Assembly: GCA_964035575.1 (NCBI GenBank)
Contig: OZ037867.1
Location: forward strand, 248,001-312,000
Direction: 5' to 3'
DNA length: 64,000 nucleotides
From: Rhynchopus sp. YZ270_cl-10
Taxonomy: Eukaryota > Euglenozoa > Diplonemea > Diplonemida > Diplonemidae
A model generated the notes under the pieces. That model did not search any database, had not been told where the DNA came from, and saw only the letters and a list, made by a program, of their open reading frames with translations. Position 1 is the first letter of the stretch, and every line of letters starts with the position of its first letter. The position numbers and the translations under genes were made by a program. This document shows positions 50,156-60,261 of the stretch, piece by piece.

Positions 50156-50656
50156 TTACTTCTTCGGGGAGGACTTCTTGGGGGAACCCTTCGACTTCTT
50201 GCCCTTCTTTCCACCCTTCTTCCCCTTTGACTTCTTCGTCACGCTGCCAGAGGACTTCTTCCTGTACTTCTTGTCAGTCGCCTTCAGCGCATCGTGCACT
50301 CCTCCACCCACACCTCCACCCGCAATCGTCACGTTCGACAGAAGGTCGCCAAGGTCCTTGTCCTCACGCACGGCAACGCAGATGTGGCGGGGCTTGATCT
50401 GGTGCTGCTTCTTGTTCTTTGCCTTCTTCCCCGACGTCGCTGCCTTCGCAGACACGTTCAGAAGCTCACCTGTGCAGTACTGCAGCACAGACGTCAGGAA
50501 CACTGCTGCAGTGGGGCTCACACGCTTTGCGTACCTTCCCTTCTTCAGCGCACTGCCCACACGTCCCACAGGGAAGGTCAGACCAGACATCTCAGACAGA
50601 GACACAGACGGTCCCCTCTTCACTCCCTTCTTTGCGCCACGGCTTGCACCGACCAT
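50156..50656 (-). CDS. Histone H2A (unit 3)
   Basis: Identical protein to unit 1. Confidence 0.9.
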   Translation of the reverse strand: MVGASRGAKKGVKRGPSVSLSEMSGLTFPVGRVGSALKKGRYAKRVSPTAAVFLTSVLQYCTGELLNVSAKAATSGKKAKNKKQHQIKPRHICVAVREDKDLGDLLSNVTIAGGGVGGGVHDALKATDKKYRKKSSGSVTKKSKGKKGGKKGKKSKGSPKKSSPKK

Positions 50657-50908
50657 TGTTTGTTTTTGGTTGTGTTGTTGGTGAAATATATCTGGAAGAA
50701 AGGAAGTGGGTGTGACGTGTGGACAGGAGGGTGGTGGGTGGTGGGAAGGAGACCAAAAGTAAAGTTCGCTTTGTTGTTTTGTTGTTGGTTTTTGTTTCAC
50801 AAAAGACGGTGGCAGTACCACCCACGCCCCCTTGCAGAACAAGAGGGCCGTGTCTTCACCCACAAAGCTACACCACGCATCAGGTCACAGGACAACACAT
50901 CACGTGCT

Positions 50909-51379
50909 TCACTTCCTCGGGGAACCCTTCTTCGCCGGGGATCCCTTGCCCTTCTTGCCCTTCGCCTTCAGGGCCTTCGCGTACTTGGCCACGGCAGCAA
51001 CTCCTGCAGACAGGGCGTGCGACGCCATCTCGTCGGGGAAGTGCATCTTCACACCCGCCACAATGGCACCGCTGCGCAGTGTCTTCTGTCCCGCAAAGTG
51101 GTTTGCACGGCCCGCCTCCTCCGCAATGCGCTCAAACAGGTCCACCACGAACGAGTTCACAATCCCCATCCCACGCGACGTGATCGCAACAGAGCTCTTC
51201 TTCCCTGCCTTCGTCGACGCCTTCACTCCGAAGGTCTTCGTCATCAGCTTGTGCACGTAGGTCGAGTAGCTCTTGTAGTTCGGCTTCCTGATCCTCTTCC
51301 CGTTCTTGTTCAACTTCGGGCCTCTCTTCGCTCCTGTGGACTTCTTTGCTCCCGAGGACTTCTGTGGCGATGGTGTCAT
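50909..51379 (-). CDS. Histone H2B (unit 3)
   Basis: Identical protein to unit 1. Confidence 0.9.
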   Translation of the reverse strand: MTPSPQKSSGAKKSTGAKRGPKLNKNGKRIRKPNYKSYSTYVHKLMTKTFGVKASTKAGKKSSVAITSRGMGIVNSFVVDLFERIAEEAGRANHFAGQKTLRSGAIVAGVKMHFPDEMASHALSAGVAAVAKYAKALKAKGKKGKGSPAKKGSPRK

Positions 51380-51690
51380 CTTGTTGGGTTTGTTGGTGTG
51401 TTTTTACGAAAAGTATCTGGTGGAAGTGGGTGATGGTGGTGTGTTCAGATGTGTGTGTGCTACGTTCTTACCATAAAGAAGGGAGGGGGCAGGTTCCGTC
51501 TCGAGTTTTGTGTTTTGAGGGAAAAGGTGGCGTCAATTACGCCACTGTGCTGTCGCATGGAAAGCAAATACATGCAGTCCTGCAACAGCACAGCTGGATG
51601 GGGTGGGTGGGGGAAACAAAGCAAAAAGACAAGGCTCACCAGCAGTGACATTACGTCTCGTCTCTCTCATCTCACGAGAAGTGTGTCTGC

Positions 51691-52032
51691 TTACTTGGAG
51701 ACGTACAGGGTGCGGCCACGCTTCTTCAGGGCGTACAGGATGTGCTCCACACGCACCGTCTTCGCAGGGGCGTTCTCACGCACCTCCATCAGCGCGTGGG
51801 TGTCCTTCATCACCTGCTCAACGAAGTTCCTCAGGATCTCCCTTGCCTCGTCGTACACGCTGCTCGCAAGACGCTTGCACCCTCCACGGCGGGCCAGACG
51901 GCGGATGCTTCCCTTCGTGATACCACGACCCTTGTTCGACTTTGCGCCCTTGCGCTTCTGGCTTCCAGTCGTTTTCTTGTCAGCCTTTCCGGAGGCAACC
52001 GACTTTCCCTTCGCAGACTTGGACGGACCCAT
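51691..52032 (-). CDS. Histone H4 (unit 3)
   Basis: Identical protein, with one silent difference (plus-strand CCACGACCC in place of CCACGGCCC near 51929) shared with unit 5. Confidence 0.92.
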   Translation of the reverse strand: MGPSKSAKGKSVASGKADKKTTGSQKRKGAKSNKGRGITKGSIRRLARRGGCKRLASSVYDEAREILRNFVEQVMKDTHALMEVRENAPAKTVRVEHILYALKKRGRTLYVSK

Positions 52033-52308
52033 TGTTGTGTTGTGTGTTGCTTGTTTTAGAATATCTGGTGAAGGATGAAGTCATGGGTCAGGAAAAGGGA
52101 TGAGTTGTGGAACAGGCAAAAACGAAAGATGGTGCTGTTGTTGTTTTCATGAAGATTATTATTCTTCGTGTTTGTTTTGTGGTGGGAATCTCCACCCCTC
52201 GTTGTGGCCTTGCAACGCAAGGTCACAGAGGTAAATGTTGCAAAGAAAAGGAAAAGACAACAGCTGCACAGTCACGTCAAGGCAGCTTAGTTTTCGACCG
52301 CAAGCAGT

Positions 52309-52575
52309 TTACTTCTTCGTGGTCTTGGCCTTCTTCTTCGTCGAGGTTCCCTTCTTCTTCGTGGTGGTCTTCTTGGCCTTCTTTGCCTTCTTCGCCTTCT
52401 CCTCCTTCTTCGCCGCCTTCTTGGCCCTCGCGTCCGCACGCTTCTGCTTCTCAGCCTCCTTCACCTTGTTCACTGCCTCTCTCACAGCGTTCTTCCTCTT
52501 CTTTGCTGCCTCCTTGATCTTCGCAGAGCGCTTCGCATCAGGCTTGGCAATCGCAATCGACTCGAACCTCGGCAT
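52309..52575 (-). CDS. Histone H1-like protein (unit 3)
   Basis: Identical to unit 1; double hairpin at 52181-52228. Confidence 0.82.
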   Translation of the reverse strand: MPRFESIAIAKPDAKRSAKIKEAAKKRKNAVREAVNKVKEAEKQKRADARAKKAAKKEEKAKKAKKAKKTTTKKKGTSTKKKAKTTKK

Positions 52576-53169
52576 TGTGAGTGTTGGTGTTGTGCAAAAT
52601 TGAAACTGTGCATTGATGTGGTGTGACAGGAGGTGGAATGGGAGGAATAGCAAATATAACACAACGAAGAATACTTCTCTTTTTGTTTTGTTGTAGTGTC
52701 GACAAAAACCTGTCAAACATGTTTCTTCTGTTTTTGTTTTATGATGTATACGTGCATGCGTGCACTCCTTCTCCCCCTCCGTTTCATTCCAGAAGCATCT
52801 GACATATTTCAGCTTGCAGACTAGGAACAAGAAAACAGAATAGAGAGCTAAAGAACACAAAGCAGGACACAGTAAACACCAAACCCATCTCTTCCCTAAC
52901 CCTTGGGTGCAAAAATAAAAACTCTTAGCCTCTCCAAAACGATACAGGGTATTGTTTGTGGGCGATCTGCTTTTACTTTTTTTCTTTCTTTTTTTTTTTG
53001 TGTGTTTTCCCCCGTCTTTGGAACTAATGCAAACGGGCCTTATGATGGCACACGACACATTTTGTCAAAATTAGAGGGAAAATATGATAATATTGGATAA
53101 AGGAGCCAAGAAAAGGGGAAATGGAAATGGAAATGAAGGTGAAAAAAAAACTACCAAAAAACAGTGTGT

Positions 53170-53204
53170 AAGATGATCCGAAGCCTAGTGTGCTTAGTCA
53201 TCTT
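53170..53204. ncRNA. Family A hairpin (unit 3)
   Basis: Same as 40442-40476, within the spacer 52576-53685. Confidence 0.5.
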
Positions 53205-53685
53205 GACGGAAAAGCAAAACAAAAAAGGGGGCATCTCCCAAAAGGTGTTTCTGCTCAGCCCGTTCCGTGCGCGGTGCTTTGTTGCTGTGTGTCGGGCTTG
53301 AAATGATGCTGCAGACAGCTCTCTGCCACTGCATCCCGCCCACCACACTGTGGCGGACAGGGCACGTGTTATTTGCGTCTGCAGCACCCACACACAGCAC
53401 ACACACGCAGAAACGAGAAGAACACATCTTCATAAAAATCTGGGAGGAAAAGAACAGCGGAAGTGGAAGTGGAAGAGGGAAACGAAATGGTATGCAAAAC
53501 AAAAGCAAAAAGCAATACACTATTTGTCCCCCATTCGTTGTAGACGTGCGTTCTTCGCCCATGATGAGGTAGAGGGGAAAGCACTGATGCACTATAAAAA
53601 ATCATATGAAGTGAAACTCAAGACCAGAGAAGAGCACAACACCAGCCCTTCTCACTCTCTCGCCTCTCAGATATATGCCACGTCA

Positions 53686-55581
53686 CTACTTCCCGCCAAC
53701 AAGGGAGGAGACCGTAGGTGGCCTTGCCACAAACCAGTTGGCCTGGCCGGTAGCGTCAACGTTGGGGCATGCGGAGGTCCAGGCACTCCCGCTGTTGAAG
53801 TCGTTCATCTCGTACTGCACCTTCGGGCCGGTGGGACCGGAGTGTGCGTACAGGTCTGCGTGGTGGAGGTCCCACACCTTGGCAGGTGTGAAGCCGCTCC
53901 ACTGTGCAGGCTGCGGGTCCGTCGTTGCGCCACCTGTGCGGTCGTAGAAGTTGTGGTAGCTCATCTCGTCGTTCAGCCCTGTGCTGGTGCCTGCCACGGG
54001 CGGGCCTGCGTTGTACTGCGTGTTCCCGGCTGCGCTGTCGTGGCCCTGGCACACCTGCCACGTCGCCCACAGACGGTCGATGTTCGCGTGGTGCAGGAAG
54101 AAGATCGGGTCCTCGGGGCTCCAGTTCGTGATCATGTAGCCGCCAATGCGCGAGTGGATCTCCGAGTGCTCCTTGTCCTCAAGGACGTTTCTGAAGCCAG
54201 GGTTCGTGTTTGTGTCGTACCCGTAGGTCGTCTGCGGGAGGAAGTCGGCTGCCTGGGCTGCGGTGCTGCGTACCAGGTTGTCGTTCGCAAAGTAGCGGAA
54301 CAGACATTTGTTGTCCAGCGGCCAGTCCCCCTTGTCGCCAACCGGCAGGGAGCCGCTTGTCTCGTGCGAGTGCACCCACGCACCCTTGCGGAACGGACCG
54401 TCCGACACACAGCACCCGTCGCTCGGGTGCCCTCCTGTCCCGTCCACGGGGCCGTTGCACTTGTCTGCCTTCGACCGTCCGTTGTACACCGACCCGAACC
54501 CGATGAACTCGCCGCTTGCAGGGTCTGTGTTGCCGTTCCACAGGGCCGGGTCCCACGCTGCCCCAGCCGCCTGCTCAATCGACCAGTCCCAGTACGGGAG
54601 CGTCACACACGCAAACTCTGCACCAAGCGCACGCAGGTCGTCCTCAAACTTCTGGATGAAGACTCTGTGCCACGGGAGGAACATCCCTGTGTTGTGTGCC
54701 TGCAGGTACGACGAGTCCTTCCCGTGGATCGTCGGGTACTTGTCGTAGCCGCCCTTTGCCGACTGTGTGGCGGACCCTGCGGTAGTCGTCTTCAGCAGCT
54801 GCACAGCCTTCATGAAGAGTGCCTTCTCTGCCGTCGACAGCTGTCTCCACTCCTTGCGCACACGCGACGTGCATGTTGTCGGTGGGGTCGGTGGGGTCGG
54901 AGGGGGTGGTGACGTGACCCCACCATCGCATGTGCAGCACGCCTGGTTTGCGGTGTAGCCGTCTGCTGCGTAGCTGTGGCCGTACTGCGAGCACCGTGTC
55001 GACACAGCCCCGTACCACGCACACGTGTAGGTGCTCCCGTCTGCGTCGTACCAGGCCCTCTCGGGCGACCCGACCATCACATCCGTGCACGTCGGTGGTG
55101 TGGGCGGTGTGGGTGGTGTTGGTGGCGGTGGCGTCGACACGCACTGGTACCCCACAGAGAACCCCTGCTCCTGCACAGACCCGTCAGACTTGAACTGCAT
55201 CAGCGCACCACCACCGCCGTTGAACACAGTCGGGTCAAGCGTCTTCACCCCCGACTCCCTGAAGACCGCGGTTGCCGATGTGTCCACAGAGCTGTCGCTG
55301 GCGACAGGCCACATCGACACGAAGTCGTATCTGTTCTCTGTGCGGAACGTGTTCCATGTGAAGGTCAGCGTCCCGTCGCACTGCACGTACCAGCACGGCG
55401 TCTGGTTGTCCAGGTAGTTCCCCGATCCCGCGGGGTACGTGATCGTGCCGCTCGCACCAGTCACCTGTGTCCGTCCAGAGGCACCATCCGGGCATGTGCC
55501 CGAAGGAAACGTAAACTGCGCCTCCGCAAAGCTGCAGCACATCGCTGCAGCCATGCTCGCAAGAGCTGTCATACGCACCAT
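53686..55581 (-). CDS. Secreted CUB-tyrosinase (unit 3)
   Basis: Protein identical to units 1 and 2. It is the most upstream tyrosinase of the array. Confidence 0.93.
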   Translation of the reverse strand: MVRMTALASMAAAMCCSFAEAQFTFPSGTCPDGASGRTQVTGASGTITYPAGSGNYLDNQTPCWYVQCDGTLTFTWNTFRTENRYDFVSMWPVASDSSVDTSATAVFRESGVKTLDPTVFNGGGGALMQFKSDGSVQEQGFSVGYQCVSTPPPPTPPTPPTPPTCTDVMVGSPERAWYDADGSTYTCAWYGAVSTRCSQYGHSYAADGYTANQACCTCDGGVTSPPPPTPPTPPTTCTSRVRKEWRQLSTAEKALFMKAVQLLKTTTAGSATQSAKGGYDKYPTIHGKDSSYLQAHNTGMFLPWHRVFIQKFEDDLRALGAEFACVTLPYWDWSIEQAAGAAWDPALWNGNTDPASGEFIGFGSVYNGRSKADKCNGPVDGTGGHPSDGCCVSDGPFRKGAWVHSHETSGSLPVGDKGDWPLDNKCLFRYFANDNLVRSTAAQAADFLPQTTYGYDTNTNPGFRNVLEDKEHSEIHSRIGGYMITNWSPEDPIFFLHHANIDRLWATWQVCQGHDSAAGNTQYNAGPPVAGTSTGLNDEMSYHNFYDRTGGATTDPQPAQWSGFTPAKVWDLHHADLYAHSGPTGPKVQYEMNDFNSGSAWTSACPNVDATGQANWFVARPPTVSSLVGGK

Positions 55582-55825
55582 TTTGTCAGCTGTGAGCGTG
55601 TCTGTGTTCTTATCTAACCTGTTGGCAGTGTCTTGAGGTGGGGGAAGGTGTGGTGATGCACAATAAGAAGGATGTTCGCAAAGAAACAAAGAGGGGAGGA
55701 GTGGATACTTTATGTAATTCGGCGGATAACACCACCCTTTGCAGGTGCAAAGTGGGGAAGTGGGGAATGGGGGAAAGGATGAAGAACACAAACTGCTACA
55801 AACACCTCGTGCAAAAGGGAACAGC

Positions 55826-56266
55826 TCAGAGGTTGTCTCCACGGATGCGGATCGTGTAGCTCAGGTCCTTCTGGATCAGGGTCTTCTTCTTCCTGTGCAG
55901 CTGCAGGATCACGGCACCCTCAAACACGCTGATCAGGTACTGCTCGCTTGCCTCCTGCATCGCCTCCAGTGCAGACGCACGGAAACGCATGTCCTGCTTG
56001 TGCTTGTCCATCACGTCACGCACAAGACGCTGGAAGGGCGCCTTCTGGATCAGCAGCTGTGTCCCCTTCTGCAGTGCCTTGATCTCACGCATCGCAACAG
56101 TTCCGGGCAACCAGCGGCCAGACTTCTTCACCACCTTTCCCTTCTTGTCCTTCTTCTCAGCGGGCTTGTAGTTCAGCTTCGTCATCGGCTTCCTCTTCTT
56201 CTGCTCACCGTCCTTTCCAGTCGACGACTGCGACTTCTTCACAGACTTGGCAGGTGTGCGTGGCAT
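55826..56266 (-). CDS. Histone H3 (unit 4)
   Basis: Identical protein to unit 1; last H3 of the array. Confidence 0.9.
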   Translation of the reverse strand: MPRTPAKSVKKSQSSTGKDGEQKKRKPMTKLNYKPAEKKDKKGKVVKKSGRWLPGTVAMREIKALQKGTQLLIQKAPFQRLVRDVMDKHKQDMRFRASALEAMQEASEQYLISVFEGAVILQLHRKKKTLIQKDLSYTIRIRGDNL

Positions 56267-56519
56267 CTTGTTGTGTTGTGGGGTTGTTGTCTTGGTTATC
56301 TGTCGGGTGTGGTATGGTGCGGTGTGGTCACGTTTCGTGGTGTGTGGGGAGGGGATGGCAGAGGCAGGAAAGGAGGGGGAACAGGATCTCATGTTTGTTA
56401 TATGCGGTGTGTAGTTACACCCCCTCAGCACCCTTACATCCGGTGTGAGGGTACAAAAAAAAGAAACAACCACAACAAGTGTTGGAAGCAAACTCAGAAG
56501 ACAGATGTCGAGAGCGTGT

Positions 56520-57020
56520 TTACTTCTTCGGGGAGGACTTCTTGGGGGAACCCTTCGACTTCTTGCCCTTCTTTCCACCCTTCTTCCCCTTTGACTTCTT
56601 CGTCACGCTGCCAGAGGACTTCTTCCTGTACTTCTTGTCAGTCGCCTTCAGCGCATCGTGCACTCCTCCACCCACACCTCCACCCGCAATCGTCACGTTC
56701 GACAGAAGGTCGCCAAGGTCCTTGTCCTCACGCACGGCAACGCAGATGTGGCGGGGCTTGATCTGGTGCTGCTTCTTGTTCTTTGCCTTCTTCCCCGACG
56801 TCGCTGCCTTCGCAGACACGTTCAGAAGCTCACCTGTGCAGTACTGCAGCACAGACGTCAGGAACACTGCTGCAGTGGGGCTCACACGCTTTGCGTACCT
56901 TCCCTTCTTCAGCGCACTGCCCACACGTCCCACAGGGAAGGTCAGACCAGACATCTCAGACAGAGACACAGACGGTCCCCTCTTCACTCCCTTCTTTGCG
57001 CCACGGCTTGCACCGACCAT
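56520..57020 (-). CDS. Histone H2A (unit 4)
   Basis: Identical protein to unit 1. Confidence 0.9.
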   Translation of the reverse strand: MVGASRGAKKGVKRGPSVSLSEMSGLTFPVGRVGSALKKGRYAKRVSPTAAVFLTSVLQYCTGELLNVSAKAATSGKKAKNKKQHQIKPRHICVAVREDKDLGDLLSNVTIAGGGVGGGVHDALKATDKKYRKKSSGSVTKKSKGKKGGKKGKKSKGSPKKSSPKK

Positions 57021-57272
57021 TGTTTGTTTTTGGTTGTGTTGTTGGTGAAATATATCTGGAAGAAAGGAAGTGGGTGTGACGTGTGGACAGGAGGGTGGTG
57101 GGTGGTGGGAAGGAGACCAAAAGTAAAGTTCGCTTTGTTGTTTTGTTGTTGGTTTTTGTTTCACAAAAGACGGTGGCAGTACCACCCACGCCCCCTTGCA
57201 GAACAAGAGGGCCGTGTCTTCACCCACAAAGCTACACCACGCATCAGGTCACAGGACAACACATCACGTGCT

Positions 57273-57743
57273 TCACTTCCTCGGGGAACCCTTCTTCGCC
57301 GGGGATCCCTTGCCCTTCTTGCCCTTCGCCTTCAGGGCCTTCGCGTACTTGGCCACGGCAGCAACTCCTGCAGACAGGGCGTGCGACGCCATCTCGTCGG
57401 GGAAGTGCATCTTCACACCCGCCACAATGGCACCGCTGCGCAGTGTCTTCTGTCCCGCAAAGTGGTTTGCACGGCCCGCCTCCTCCGCAATGCGCTCAAA
57501 CAGGTCCACCACGAACGAGTTCACAATCCCCATCCCACGCGACGTGATCGCAACAGAGCTCTTCTTCCCTGCCTTCGTCGACGCCTTCACTCCGAAGGTC
57601 TTCGTCATCAGCTTGTGCACGTAGGTCGAGTAGCTCTTGTAGTTCGGCTTCCTGATCCTCTTCCCGTTCTTGTTCAACTTCGGGCCTCTCTTCGCTCCTG
57701 TGGACTTCTTTGCTCCCGAGGACTTCTGTGGCGATGGTGTCAT
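57273..57743 (-). CDS. Histone H2B (unit 4)
   Basis: Identical protein to unit 1. Confidence 0.9.
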   Translation of the reverse strand: MTPSPQKSSGAKKSTGAKRGPKLNKNGKRIRKPNYKSYSTYVHKLMTKTFGVKASTKAGKKSSVAITSRGMGIVNSFVVDLFERIAEEAGRANHFAGQKTLRSGAIVAGVKMHFPDEMASHALSAGVAAVAKYAKALKAKGKKGKGSPAKKGSPRK

Positions 57744-58054
57744 CTTGTTGGGTTTGTTGGTGTGTTTTTACGAAAAGTATCTGGTGGAAGTGGGTGATGG
57801 TGGTGTGTTCAGATGTGTGTGTGCTACGTTCTTACCATAAAGAAGGGAGGGGGCAGGTTCCGTCTCGAGTTTTGTGTTTTGAGGGAAAAGGTGGCGTCAA
57901 TTACGCCACTGTGCTGTCGCATGGAAAGCAAATACATGCAGTCCTGCAACAGCACAGCTGGATGGGGTGGGTGGGGGAAACAAAGCAAAAAGACAAGGCT
58001 CACCAGCAGTGACATTACGTCTCGTCTCTCTCATCTCACGAGAAGTGTGTCTGC

Positions 58055-58396
58055 TTACTTGGAGACGTACAGGGTGCGGCCACGCTTCTTCAGGGCGTAC
58101 AGGATGTGCTCCACACGCACCGTCTTCGCAGGGGCGTTCTCACGCACCTCCATCAGCGCGTGGGTGTCCTTCATCACCTGCTCAACGAAGTTCCTCAGGA
58201 TCTCCCTTGCCTCGTCGTACACGCTGCTCGCAAGACGCTTGCACCCTCCACGGCGGGCCAGACGGCGGATGCTTCCCTTCGTGATACCACGGCCCTTGTT
58301 CGACTTTGCGCCCTTGCGCTTCTGGCTTCCAGTCGTTTTCTTGTCAGCCTTTCCGGAGGCAACCGACTTTCCCTTCGCAGACTTGGACGGACCCAT
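58055..58396 (-). CDS. Histone H4 (unit 4)
   Basis: Identical protein. Sequence identity with other units ends about 40 bp upstream of its start (58437), where a diverged older spacer begins. Confidence 0.92.
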   Translation of the reverse strand: MGPSKSAKGKSVASGKADKKTTGSQKRKGAKSNKGRGITKGSIRRLARRGGCKRLASSVYDEAREILRNFVEQVMKDTHALMEVRENAPAKTVRVEHILYALKKRGRTLYVSK

Positions 58397-58671
58397 TGTT
58401 GTGTTGTGTGTTGCTTGTTTTAGAATATCTGGTGGGGAGAGATGAGGATTGATTCAGGCAAAGGATGGGTTGCGGAACAGGCAAAAACGATAAATAGTGC
58501 TGCTGTTGTTTTCATGAAGATTATTGTTCTTCGTGTTTGTTTTGTGGTGGGAATCTCCACCCCTCGTTGTGGCCTTGCAACGCAAGGTCACAGAGGTAAA
58601 TGCTGCAAAAAAGGAAAAGACAACAGCTGCACAGACACGTCAAGGCAGCTTAGTTTTCGACCGCAATCAGT

Positions 58672-58718
58672 TTACTTCTTCGTGGTCTTGGCCTTCTTCT
58701 TCGTCGAGGTTCCCTTCT
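58672..58718 (-). pseudogene. H1 C-terminal remnant fused to an H2A 3' flank
   Basis: Only the last 14 or so H1 codons and stop remain ('GTSTKKKAKTTKK'). At 58718 the sequence switches from TTCCCTTCT of H1 to GAGCGTG, which normally precedes the H2A stop. The downstream double hairpin (58545-58592) survives. The event removed the rest of H1, the hairpin spacer, tyrosinase and H3. Confidence 0.9.
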
Positions 58719-58726
58719 GAGCGTGT

Positions 58727-59227
58727 TTACTTCTTCGGGGAGGACTTCTTGGGGGAGCCCTTCGACTTCTTGCCCTTCTTTCCACCCTTCTTCCCCTTCG
58801 ACTTCTTCGTCACGCTGCCAGAGGACTTCTTCCTGTACTTCTTGTCAGTCGCCTTCAGCGCATCGTGCACTCCTCCACCCACACCTCCACCCGCAATCGT
58901 CACGTTCGACAGAAGGTCGCCAAGGTCCTTGTCCTCACGCACGGCAACGCAGATGTGGCGGGGCTTGATCTGGTGCTGCTTCTTGTTCTTTGCCTTCTTC
59001 CCCGACGTCGCTGCCTTCGCAGACACGTTCAGAAGCTCACCTGTGCAGTACTGCAGCACAGACGTCAGGAACACTGCTGCAGTGGGGCTCACACGCTTTG
59101 CGTACCTTCCCTTCTTCAGCGCACTGCCCACACGTCCCACAGGGAAGGTCAGACCAGACATCTCAGACAGAGACACAGACGGTCCCCTCTTCACTCCCTT
59201 CTTTGCGCCACGGCTTGCACCGACCAT
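58727..59227 (-). CDS. Histone H2A (unit 5)
   Basis: Identical protein with two silent differences near its 3' end. It now reads out into the H1 remnant and lacks its normal 3' flank from 8 bases past the stop. Confidence 0.9.
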   Translation of the reverse strand: MVGASRGAKKGVKRGPSVSLSEMSGLTFPVGRVGSALKKGRYAKRVSPTAAVFLTSVLQYCTGELLNVSAKAATSGKKAKNKKQHQIKPRHICVAVREDKDLGDLLSNVTIAGGGVGGGVHDALKATDKKYRKKSSGSVTKKSKGKKGGKKGKKSKGSPKKSSPKK

Positions 59228-59479
59228 TGTTTGTTTTTGGTTGTGTTGTTGGTGAAATATATCTGGAAGAAAGGAAGTGGGTGTGACGTGTGGACAGGAG
59301 GGTGGTGGGTGGTGGGAAGGAGACCAAAAGTAAAGTTCGCTTTGTTGTTTTGTTGTTGGTTTTTGTTTCACAAAAGACGGTGGCAGTACCACCCACGCCC
59401 CCTTGCAGAACAAGAGGGCCGTGTCTTCACCCACAAAGCTACACCACGCATCAGGTCACAGGACAACACATCACGTGCT

Positions 59480-59950
59480 TCACTTCCTCGGGGAACCCTT
59501 CTTCGCCGGGGATCCCTTGCCCTTCTTGCCCTTCGCCTTCAGGGCCTTCGCGTACTTGGCCACGGCAGCAACTCCTGCAGACAGGGCGTGCGACGCCATC
59601 TCGTCGGGGAAGTGCATCTTCACACCCGCCACAATGGCACCGCTGCGCAGTGTCTTCTGTCCCGCAAAGTGGTTTGCACGGCCCGCCTCCTCCGCAATGC
59701 GCTCAAACAGGTCCACCACGAACGAGTTCACAATCCCCATCCCACGCGATGTGATCGCAACAGAGCTCTTCTTTCCCGCCTTCGTCGACGCCTTCACTCC
59801 GAAGGTCTTCGTCATCAGCTTGTGCACGTAGGTCGAGTAGCTCTTGTAGTTCGGCTTCCTGATTCTCTTCCCGTTCTTGTTCAACTTCGGGCCTCTCTTC
59901 GCTCCTGTGGACTTCTTTGCTCCCGAGGACTTCTGTGGCGATGGTGTCAT
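59480..59950 (-). CDS. Histone H2B (unit 5)
   Basis: Identical protein with at least three silent differences (near 59750, 59773 and 59863), showing purifying selection in an older copy. Confidence 0.9.
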   Translation of the reverse strand: MTPSPQKSSGAKKSTGAKRGPKLNKNGKRIRKPNYKSYSTYVHKLMTKTFGVKASTKAGKKSSVAITSRGMGIVNSFVVDLFERIAEEAGRANHFAGQKTLRSGAIVAGVKMHFPDEMASHALSAGVAAVAKYAKALKAKGKKGKGSPAKKGSPRK

Positions 59951-60261
59951 CTTGTTGGGTGTGTGGGTGTGTTTTTACGAAAAGTATCTGGTGGAAGTGG
60001 GTGACGGTGGTGTGTTCAGATGTGTGTGTGCTACGTTCTTACCATAAACAGGGGAGGGGGCAGGTTCCGTCTCGAGTTTTGTGTTTTGAGGGAAAAGGTG
60101 GCGTCAATTACGCCACTGTGCTGTCGCATGGAAAGCAAATACATGCAGTCCTGCAACAGCACAGCTGGATGGGGTGGGTGGGGGAAACAAAGCAAAAAGA
60201 CAAGGCTCACCAGCAGTGACATCACGTCTCGTCTCTCTCATCTCACGAGAAGTGTGTCTGC

